Shown here piece by piece: positions 35,743 through 42,245 of a stretch of DNA of 64,000 nucleotides. The notes below the pieces were generated by a model. It made no database searches. It was given only the letters and a program-made list of their open reading frames with translations, and had not been told where the DNA came from. Position numbers and translations under genes: made by a program. The stretch covers positions 3,458 to 67,457 of the forward strand of contig JAEZCT010000048.1 of the NCBI GenBank assembly GCA_023433405.1, written 5' to 3'. Each line of letters begins with the position of its first letter. Within the stretch, counting starts at the first letter, position 1. Origin of the DNA: Bacillota bacterium. Its GTDB lineage: Bacteria; Bacillota; Clostridia; Oscillospirales; Ruminococcaceae.

Positions 35743-36753
35743 CTAAAACCGCTTGCCAAAGAACTCGGCGGTTTTTTTAATCTTTTGCATGATGTCGTCA
35801 AACTGGTCGGGTGTCAGGGACTGCGCACCGTCGGAGAGCGCCTTTTCCGGGTCGTTATGTACCTCAATAATCAAGCCGTCCGCTCCCGCGGCTATCGCCG
35901 CAAGCGAGAGGGGCTCCACCAGCCAGGAGATACCCCCCGCATGGCTGGGATCCACCACCACGGGCAGGTGGGATTTCTTTTTGAGTATGGGTATCGCCGA
36001 GATATCGAGCGTGTTGCGTGTCTCGGTTTCAAAGGTTCGGATGCCGCGCTCGCACAGGATTACATTGCGGTTGCCCCCCGCCATGATGTACTCGGCGCTC
36101 ATCAAAAGCTCCTCGATGGTGTTTGCTAGCCCGCGCTTTAGCAAAATGGGTTTACTTAGCTTGCCCAGTTCCTTTAGCAGCTCAAAATTTTGCATGTTGC
36201 GCGCGCCCACCTGAATGATGTCGGCCTCCTCAAACAGCGGGATGTGCGACGCGCTCATAATCTCGGTGACAAAGGGCAGCCCGCTTTTTTCGCGCCCGAG
36301 CTTTAACAGGTCTATGCCCTCGGCGCGCAGACCCTGAAACGCATAGGGAGAGGTGCGGGGCTTAAAGGCACCGCCGCGCAGCAAGCCGGCGCCCGCCCTT
36401 TTAACCCGTGCGGCCACCTCGGTAATCTGCGCCTCGCCCTCCACCGAGCAGGGGCCTGCCATTACCTGAAAGCATCCGCCGCCAATCCTTACGCCGCCCA
36501 CCTCCACCACCGTATCCTCCGGGTGAAACTTGCGGTTCGCGTTTTTGTACGGCTCCTGAATGCGCTTTACGCTGTCCACAATGGAGATGGATTTCACACG
36601 GTCGATATCCACCGCCGAGGTGTCTCCCACCAGCCCGAGTATCGTGGTCTGCTCCCCCCGCACCGGGTGTACGGTAACGCCGTATGCCTCCAAATGCACA
36701 ATCAGTTTTTGCAATTCTGCCTCATTTACGCCCTGCTTCACAAGTACTACCAT
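35743..36753 (-). CDS. aroF: DAHP synthase with N-terminal regulatory domain
   Basis: This enzyme commits erythrose-4-phosphate and phosphoenolpyruvate to the shikimate pathway. The 336-residue product has a ferredoxin-like (ACT-type) N-terminal domain of about 70 residues (MVVLVKQGVNEAELQKLIVH), as in the type I-beta enzymes inhibited by aromatic products. The catalytic barrel follows: MAGPCSVEGEAQ, RGGAFKPRTSPYAFQGL, KSGLPFVTEIMSASH and PVVVDPSHAGG. ATG 36753 has AGGAAG about eight bases upstream; the longer frame has no support. It is the first gene of the operon and lies behind a long leader with a terminator and a Phe/Tyr-rich peptide. Confidence 0.95.
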   Translation of the reverse strand: MVVLVKQGVNEAELQKLIVHLEAYGVTVHPVRGEQTTILGLVGDTSAVDIDRVKSISIVDSVKRIQEPYKNANRKFHPEDTVVEVGGVRIGGGCFQVMAGPCSVEGEAQITEVAARVKRAGAGLLRGGAFKPRTSPYAFQGLRAEGIDLLKLGREKSGLPFVTEIMSASHIPLFEEADIIQVGARNMQNFELLKELGKLSKPILLKRGLANTIEELLMSAEYIMAGGNRNVILCERGIRTFETETRNTLDISAIPILKKKSHLPVVVDPSHAGGISWLVEPLSLAAIAAGADGLIIEVHNDPEKALSDGAQSLTPDQFDDIMQKIKKTAEFFGKRF

Positions 36754-36799
36754 AATGATTCTTCCTGCCCTCTCGTTTAAATTTTGCTGTGGCGGTCTT

Positions 36800-36823
36800 A
36801 TGCTAATCCCCTCAAAAAGTCTT
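36800..36823 (-). repeat. Fragment of the palindromic repeat
   Basis: TGCTAATCCCCTCAAAAAGTCT on the plus strand equals one end of the repeat family in reverse orientation. The rest is missing. It lies inside the aroF leader, between the terminator and the gene start. Confidence 0.6.
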
Positions 36824-36888
36824 TTCAATCGGCTCGCGGCATCAGCGCCTAATAAAAACCGAATTCATGACTGCGGTTAAACCCCGGA

Positions 36889-36930
36889 ACAATAAAACAA
36901 GGGCCGATGCCTTCCAAAGCATCAGCCCTT
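36889..36930 (-). terminator. Attenuator terminator in the aro operon leader
   Basis: On the minus strand AAGGGCTGATGC (36919-36930) pairs with GCATCGGCCCTT (36899-36910), 11 of 12 positions, and the sequence continues TTGTTTTATTG. It stands about 135 bases before the aroF start and 22 bases after the stop of the aromatic-rich leader peptide, so it would stop transcription before the structural genes. Confidence 0.8.
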
Positions 36931-36952
36931 TCTCACCGTTTTAACCGTCCGG

Positions 36953-37069
36953 CTACAGGTTCGGCGGCGAGTACCGCCCGCTTGATGTTTTGGTGCAACA
37001 AAAAGAGCCCGCGCTAAAATAATAGCCCGAGCTAAAAAATCGATCTGCCGCAACAAAAGTTAACACCAT
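36953..37069 (-). CDS. Phe/Tyr-rich leader peptide of the aro operon
   Basis: A 38-codon frame starts at ATG 37069 and stops at 36953, too short for routine gene finding. Eight residues are aromatic: Phe at 5, 11, 12, 18 and 23, and Tyr at 16, 17 and 33. Residues 11-18 read FFSSGYYF. GGGA lies nine bases before the ATG, a modest ribosome site. The peptide lies between a consensus promoter and an intrinsic terminator ahead of the DAHP synthase gene, the arrangement of amino-acid-biosynthesis attenuators. Segment CATCAAGC within codons 28-31 (36980-36987) can pair with GCTGATG of the terminator arm (36920-36926), with one bulge. Function is inferred; the codon bias and position are seen directly. 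Confidence 0.65.
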   Translation of the reverse strand: MVLTFVAADRFFSSGYYFSAGSFCCTKTSSGRYSPPNL

Positions 37070-37150
37070 AGCACAGGATCCCGACCCTTTCCCGCATAAA
37101 CCGAGCTGTTGTCACGATTTACATCGCTAAACTACGGAATAATTTAGTTA

Positions 37151-37179
37151 AGTATACTTGGTGGCGCGCGGTTTGTCAA
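37151..37179 (-). promoter_or_regulatory. Promoter of the aro operon
   Basis: On the minus strand TTGACA (37174-37179), a spacer of exactly 17 bases and TATACT (37151-37156) form a near-perfect vegetative promoter. Transcription would begin near 37144, about 75 bases before the leader peptide ATG and 390 bases before aroF. Confidence 0.8.
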
Positions 37180-37895
37180 CCGCTATTTTGTAAAATGAGG
37201 GAGACCGGGTCTTGTTCGTGAAAAGAAACCCCGGAAGTAAGCTATGCGTTAAGTGCCTTATGTCAAGGCCATCAGCGCATTTTTTTAAATACTAAATCGG
37301 ATTATGGGATGGGACAGGAATATTTACATTGCGTCCATATTTCTGGAAAAGCTATAGTATGGACAATCGCCGTCAAAAGGTGTATAATCAACAAGATTCG
37401 TCGCAAACGCTATTTCGCGCTAAAACCCCCTGACATACGGACGGACGCCCACTAAAAACCGCGCGGCGGCTTTGCTTTTTGCCGGGTAAGCGGTCTTTTT
37501 TTGAGCTTCTCTTTTAAGGGTTTAGCCGGATATACGGCGATACGGCGCTGCTTTGTTTCTATGCATTTTTGTCGCGGACTCCGCCGCACCAACCGATTGC
37601 TTTTGAAAAAACCGTTTTCTATGGTTTTTACAAAGGCTGTTATTTTTCATGTGTACATTATTGTTTATACTAATATCCGATTTAAAAGAGTATAAAAATC
37701 AAGTGAAAAGCTTTAATTTATGGGTTTTCACGCGGATTTTTATAGACTCTTTTTGAGAGATTAGTATTACCCCTTTGCACCAAAAGCGCAGGAGTGGTTA
37801 TTCGGCAATGGGCTGCCACTTTTGCGGCACCACTATTATCTAAACGGTACTGTGTCCGATTAAGGGCAGAGACCACGGAAAGGACATGGCTTAAA
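37180..37895. other. Intergenic region between the aro promoter and the lipoprotein gene
   Basis: This 716-base divergent spacer has no supported gene. ATGCGTTAAGTGCC and GGCCATCAGCGCAT (about 37244-37280) are partly complementary and are followed by TTTTTTT, so they could form a plus-strand terminator, although no gene precedes it. A full palindromic repeat lies at 37668-37766. Confidence 0.45.
37668..37766 (+). repeat. Palindromic ~100-bp repeat, copy 6 (subfamily A)
   Basis: This near-identical copy of 15501-15600, with the same orientation and loop, is one base shorter near its end (GAGAGATTAGTA). It lies about 130 bases upstream of the lipoprotein start and may be in its leader. Confidence 0.9.
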
Positions 37896-38918
37896 ATGAA
37901 GAGAACCCTTCGCCTTATTTCGCTGATGCTTTCGATTATGCTGCTGCTTGCGCTTACTGCCTGCGCGGGAGCAAACGAGACCTGGGCTGTTGAGGTAGAC
38001 GGCGAGCAGCTGCCCGTCGGGCTTTACCTGTATTACCAGTTCAACGCCTACCAGAGTGCGTCCAGTCTTTCTACAGACACAAAAACCGCCCTGCTCAAGC
38101 AAACAATAGAGGAGCAGGCGGCTCCGGTGTGGATTCACCAGAAGACCATTGAAAACTGCAAGCGTTATGTAGCGGCGAACCGGGAGTTTGCCCGCCTTGA
38201 GCTTTCCCTTGCCGAGGATGAGATTGCTTATGTCAACTCCATTGTGGATTATGTCATGGAGCAGTACGCCGACATCTACAAGGACAACGGCATAGGCACC
38301 GAATCAATCCGTGCCGCCATTACAAACGACCAGAAGGCGCTGGCTATTTTTAATAAGTATTATGGCGAAGGCGGTCTTGAGGCTGTGGCTGAAAGCGCGC
38401 TGATGAATTACTATAAGGAAAACTACGCCGCTATTTATATGTTTGGCTCCCCCATTATCGGCCTTGACGAGAAAACGGTTGAGACCGCAAAGGCAGCCGC
38501 TGATAAAGCTGTTGCCAGCCTTATAAACGGCAAGAGCGTTGCCGCCGCCGCGTTTGAAATGAACAAGGAAATTGACCCTGATACCAAGCAAACCTTAGCC
38601 GAAAGCGACGACGCATTCCATCTTGTGTTGGGCAAGGCCGACTCCATGTATCCTCAGGATTTTCGCGATCAGGTGTTCGCCGCCGAGTTTAATTTACCCG
38701 CTATTTATAATACGGAAAGCTACCTGACGGTGTTTGTTCGTAAGGATGTTGCCGCTGAGGCCGACGACTTTGCAAATAAAAAGTTCACCATTTTGCAGGC
38801 CTTAAAGGGCAAAGAGTTTGATGAGCGCGTTGGTGAGCTTGCTAAGGTTCTGCCCGTAACCGAAAACGAGAAGGCCGTAAGCTACTACAGCGTAAATAAG
38901 GTAAAGGACTTTAAGTAA
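37896..38918 (+). CDS. Secreted lipoprotein, PrsA/SurA-like chaperone N-terminal type
   Basis: The 340-residue product begins with a type II signal peptide, KRTLRLISLMLSIMLLLALT, ending in the lipobox LTAC with the lipid-carrying Cys at about residue 22. The mature part is helical and charged. Its start AVEVDGEQLPVGLYLYYQF resembles the N-terminal region of foldase-type lipoproteins, but no parvulin-type isomerase domain is visible in the remaining sequence. ATG 37896 has GGAAAGGA 11 bases upstream; longer starts lack one. It is flanked by two palindromic repeats. Function outside the membrane is likely, and the precise role is unknown. Confidence 0.7.
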   Translation: MKRTLRLISLMLSIMLLLALTACAGANETWAVEVDGEQLPVGLYLYYQFNAYQSASSLSTDTKTALLKQTIEEQAAPVWIHQKTIENCKRYVAANREFARLELSLAEDEIAYVNSIVDYVMEQYADIYKDNGIGTESIRAAITNDQKALAIFNKYYGEGGLEAVAESALMNYYKENYAAIYMFGSPIIGLDEKTVETAKAAADKAVASLINGKSVAAAAFEMNKEIDPDTKQTLAESDDAFHLVLGKADSMYPQDFRDQVFAAEFNLPAIYNTESYLTVFVRKDVAAEADDFANKKFTILQALKGKEFDERVGELAKVLPVTENEKAVSYYSVNKVKDFK

Positions 38919-38960
38919 CCCCTTTGCTGTTCCTATTTGAAGTTGAAGTTGATTAATATA

Positions 38961-38998
38961 AAAAAGGCCGCCCCGCATTTGCGTGGGCGGCCTTTTTT
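38961..38998 (+). terminator. Terminator after the lipoprotein gene
   Basis: AAAAAGGCCGCCC (38961-38973) pairs with GGGCGGCCTTTTTT (38985-38998), with a short GC extension toward the loop. It is a strong, symmetrical stem usable in both directions. Confidence 0.9.
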
Positions 38999-39019
38999 AC
39001 TATCCGATAAAGTGTATAA

Positions 39020-39119
39020 TGCTAATCTCCTCAAAAAGAGTCGATAAAAATCCGCGTGAAAACCCATAAATTAAAGCTTTTCACTTGATTTTTATACTCT
39101 TTTAAATCGGATAATAGTA
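39020..39119 (-). repeat. Palindromic ~100-bp repeat, copy 7 (subfamily A, reverse)
   Basis: This full-length copy, in reverse orientation, runs from TGCTAATCTCC to GGATAATAGTA. Its right end abuts the TGA stop (39120-39122) of the GH94-like gene, so that gene ends exactly at the repeat border. Confidence 0.9.
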
Positions 39120-42100
39120 TCAGCTCAAATACAGGTCTATGGCGGCGACCCTGCCCTCCCGAACATCCAGCGCGGGCTTGCCTGCTATGCTTTGTCCCTC
39201 CACACACTCGCCGTTTTTGTAGGTAAGGCGTATGCGCTGCGGCTTTGCGCCGTTTTCGCCGAAGGTGGCGCGGCGGCGGGGGTTATGGCAGCGCACCGTT
39301 ATGTTTCCGAGCAGGGTAAAGGAAAGCTCTCCCCTCTCATCAAACAGCCAGCCGGGCAGAATGGGGGCAAGATTTAGGCGCAGCAAGCCGTTTTCGGATG
39401 AAAACAGGCTTTTGCCGCACATCATCAGCATCCACATACTCAGCGCCTCGGCGGTGGAGCCGCTTAAGCGCGAGACAAAGCCGCGCCCGTGCACCATGGC
39501 ATCGGGGTTTGCGGAGCTTGCTAAAAACGATGAATTCTCAAGCGTGCTGCGCCCGTAAACCTCCGGCTTTAGGAAGGGAATCAACGCGGTTTGAATGTCG
39601 CTGTAAAACTCCTCATAAAGCCCTGACGTTAATAAGGAGAGCAGGTATTTATACTCCATGTGCAAAAACACCGATTCACGCTCCAGCCATCCGGGGGTAA
39701 ATGCCCGCAGCCGGCCAATCTCGGGGCTTTCTCCCTCCAGCGGCGCGGAGGTTTTATACATTCCCAGGCTTTTGTCGTATATTTCGCTTGCACGCACACG
39801 GTCATACAGCTCCTTCGCCTCCTTCGCGTCTGTCAGAGTCTTTAGCAGCCGTGCGGGTGCCTCCAAAAAGGCGGGCAGCGCGCGGCAGGAGAACTCTGTC
39901 ACCCGGACGTAATCGCCCTCCAGCGGCTCATAGGCTTTCGCCTCAAAGGCAAAGTAGGTGGGCACAAGGCCGCCCCCAAGCTCCTTTGCTCTTTGCAGTC
40001 CCTTTACCAGCTTTTGCTCAAACAGGGCAAGGGTTTTGGCCAGGGCATCCGTGCCCCATGTGCGCTCCTCTCCGGAGAATCCGCCCCGTACACGTTCGCG
40101 GTACCGCTCCTTTTCACCGCCCACGGCATCCCAGTACGCGAAATCGGTCAGTGCGCCGGATAGGCTTTGCTCGGTCAGTGTGCCGGCTTGCTCCAGCAGC
40201 TCGGCGGCCTCGCAGGGCAAAACAACCTCGCGCTTAAACTCTTGCGCGCAGGCAAGGGCAAAACGGGTAAGGCGCACGAGCTCAGCGGTTTCGCCCACCC
40301 CTGAGCCAAACAGCGCGGGCAGACCGTTTAGCGCGTCGTTCCACCCCGGGCGTCCGCCCTCCATCTCCACCCCCAGACCCAAGGGGTCAAGGTTTGTGAA
40401 CTTAGTGAGGATAAGGCACACAACCTTTGCAAACAGGCTGGTTTCGTAAACCTTGCCGCCGCTTGTTCTCAGCCAGCTGCCGCCTTGGGCTGGGGCCTCG
40501 TTGTTAACGAGAAAATGGTATTGGCGAACCTTGCCGTTTTTGCGCACCACTCGCCGCGCTCTGGGCAGGATGGCTTCGGGGCTTTGAAAGAAACGGTAGC
40601 CGCCGCCGTACAGCAGCTCCTCCTTTTTATCGGGGTAAACCGCAAGGTATGCTTCGATGTGGTCAAGGTTGTAGGTCCAGTGGTCGCTCCAATACCCTTC
40701 GCCAAAGTCTGCCTCATAGTTTTGCTCCGCGTGGGTGAGGACGGCTTCGAGCAAATCCTCCGGGGTGCCGGTGAGGGTAACGCCGTGATCGGCCACAAAG
40801 CTGAGCAGGGTACCTGGGGTAAAGGGGGCCGCAAGAAAGCGCCCAAGCTCCTCCCGGTGATCCTTCAAACGGGGCAAAACCTCCTTAAGCGCTTCCATAT
40901 CAAACGAGAAGGTGCAGCCCTTTACCAGCAGGGGGTTATAGCCGTCGGCCTGTATCAGGTTCATAAAATGGCGCACGTTAAAATCGCCGATTTCGGGGTT
41001 AAAGAAGATATCGCTGCGGCGGTTCTGGTTTACGTCGCGGAAGTTGCCGTTACCCTGCGAGTAATAGGAGGGCTCCAGGGAAAAGAAGTTGTACTCCCGC
41101 TCAAGGTCGCCGTGCTTGCGGCTGTACACATGGTAAACGTGCCTTTTATCCCCCCCGCGCAGAATTAACGGCAGTCCGCCGCGCAGCAGGTTATCGAGAT
41201 AGCACTGGTCAATGTAGCGGTCAAACAGCGGGTGAGCGGTTTGGGTGCTTGTCGCCTTTACCATGCCGTCGGTCAGGGCACGCGCCTCGCCCAGCTTTTG
41301 CTCCATATACGCGGGCGTAAAGCCTGCGCGTTTTTGGTTTAGCCGCTCCACACCCGCTATATGACCGATAACGGAGTACAGCGCATATGGCTCTGCGCCC
41401 ACTGTAACCCGTTCCCCCGCAAAGCCGCCCGACGCCTTGTTTACCGAAACCTGCTCACGCATAAGCAGCTCCTCTACCGGGCAATCCCAGCCATCGGGGC
41501 CGGTAAGGGCGGTGTTTGGACCAAAAATTACATCCATATCATACAGCGGCGGCAAAAGCCCCCCGCTCCGGGTGGAAAAGGCAAGGTAGAAGTTGCCGCG
41601 CTCCACCTCGCTTACCTCCACCGTATCGCTCATCGTGGCGCGCACCTTGTAAAACGCGGCGCGGTTCTCGGTATTGTACACCTCAAACCACGAGCGAGCC
41701 AGGTTTGCCATCTCGCGGTACGCGCTGTTGCCCATGCCGTAGGGCAGCAGCTGGGGCAGCCCGTCCAAGAGCTCAACGGTATGCTCCCCGCCGTCCAGGC
41801 TTTGGATGGAAAGCCGTCTGACCATACCCGCGTAGTCCTCACCGGGCATGGTGTAATAGGTCGCGGTAAAGCAAAGCCCTAGGGTACGGTTTTGCTCCTC
41901 CACATGCAGCGCGTTCATTTCAATGCGCATGGTGCGGGTGCAGTCATCGGCGGAGCAGGGGGAGAACGGCTCATGGATTACCCCGTTTACACGGATAAAG
42001 GTGCGAAAGCCCTGTGCCGCAATGTTCCGGTACATCAGCGACGCGGGGATAAACTCCATAATCACACCTTCCTTATCGCGTACGCCGAAGCTTCCCATTC

Positions 42101-42245
42101 CCTGCCCGCGGTTTACATAAAACGACCACATTGGAATGCCGCTTAGCCCGGCTATCCCCGGTAAAAAGCTAGCGAAGGGCTTTGCCTTATCGTAGTGGCG
42201 GATGACAAACCCGCCGTTTTCTTCAAAACCATAGGTCGGCTGCAT
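39120..42245 (-). CDS. Large GH94-like glycoside phosphorylase (1041 residues)
   Basis: This is a member of the phosphorylase clan that splits beta-glucosides with phosphate. The beta-sandwich N-terminal part (about 1-330) has SGIPMWSFYVNRGQGMGSFG. The alpha/alpha-barrel part has YYSQGNGNFRDVNQNRR, then YWSDHWTYNLDHIEAYL where a catalytic acid would be expected, and a glycine-rich LLYGGGYRF. The short DWND motif of classical GH94 enzymes is absent. Length and motifs recall beta-1,2- or beta-1,3-oligoglucan phosphorylases (long GH94, GH149 or GH161), but the subtype is uncertain. ATG 42245 shares a base with the stop of the upstream GH94 gene and has AGGAGGA upstream. No signal peptide, so intracellular. 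Confidence 0.75.
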   Translation of the reverse strand: MQPTYGFEENGGFVIRHYDKAKPFASFLPGIAGLSGIPMWSFYVNRGQGMGSFGVRDKEGVIMEFIPASLMYRNIAAQGFRTFIRVNGVIHEPFSPCSADDCTRTMRIEMNALHVEEQNRTLGLCFTATYYTMPGEDYAGMVRRLSIQSLDGGEHTVELLDGLPQLLPYGMGNSAYREMANLARSWFEVYNTENRAAFYKVRATMSDTVEVSEVERGNFYLAFSTRSGGLLPPLYDMDVIFGPNTALTGPDGWDCPVEELLMREQVSVNKASGGFAGERVTVGAEPYALYSVIGHIAGVERLNQKRAGFTPAYMEQKLGEARALTDGMVKATSTQTAHPLFDRYIDQCYLDNLLRGGLPLILRGGDKRHVYHVYSRKHGDLEREYNFFSLEPSYYSQGNGNFRDVNQNRRSDIFFNPEIGDFNVRHFMNLIQADGYNPLLVKGCTFSFDMEALKEVLPRLKDHREELGRFLAAPFTPGTLLSFVADHGVTLTGTPEDLLEAVLTHAEQNYEADFGEGYWSDHWTYNLDHIEAYLAVYPDKKEELLYGGGYRFFQSPEAILPRARRVVRKNGKVRQYHFLVNNEAPAQGGSWLRTSGGKVYETSLFAKVVCLILTKFTNLDPLGLGVEMEGGRPGWNDALNGLPALFGSGVGETAELVRLTRFALACAQEFKREVVLPCEAAELLEQAGTLTEQSLSGALTDFAYWDAVGGEKERYRERVRGGFSGEERTWGTDALAKTLALFEQKLVKGLQRAKELGGGLVPTYFAFEAKAYEPLEGDYVRVTEFSCRALPAFLEAPARLLKTLTDAKEAKELYDRVRASEIYDKSLGMYKTSAPLEGESPEIGRLRAFTPGWLERESVFLHMEYKYLLSLLTSGLYEEFYSDIQTALIPFLKPEVYGRSTLENSSFLASSANPDAMVHGRGFVSRLSGSTAEALSMWMLMMCGKSLFSSENGLLRLNLAPILPGWLFDERGELSFTLLGNITVRCHNPRRRATFGENGAKPQRIRLTYKNGECVEGQSIAGKPALDVREGRVAAIDLYLS

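Noticed and set aside
36961..36990. Minus-strand GGGCGGTACTCGCC resembles the T-box core AGGGTGGNACCGCG in the aro leader
   Set aside because: The bulge that must pair with the tRNA end (TGGN) is not kept, and no specifier stem, AGTA or GNTG elements were found. The leader peptide and terminator explain the region better.
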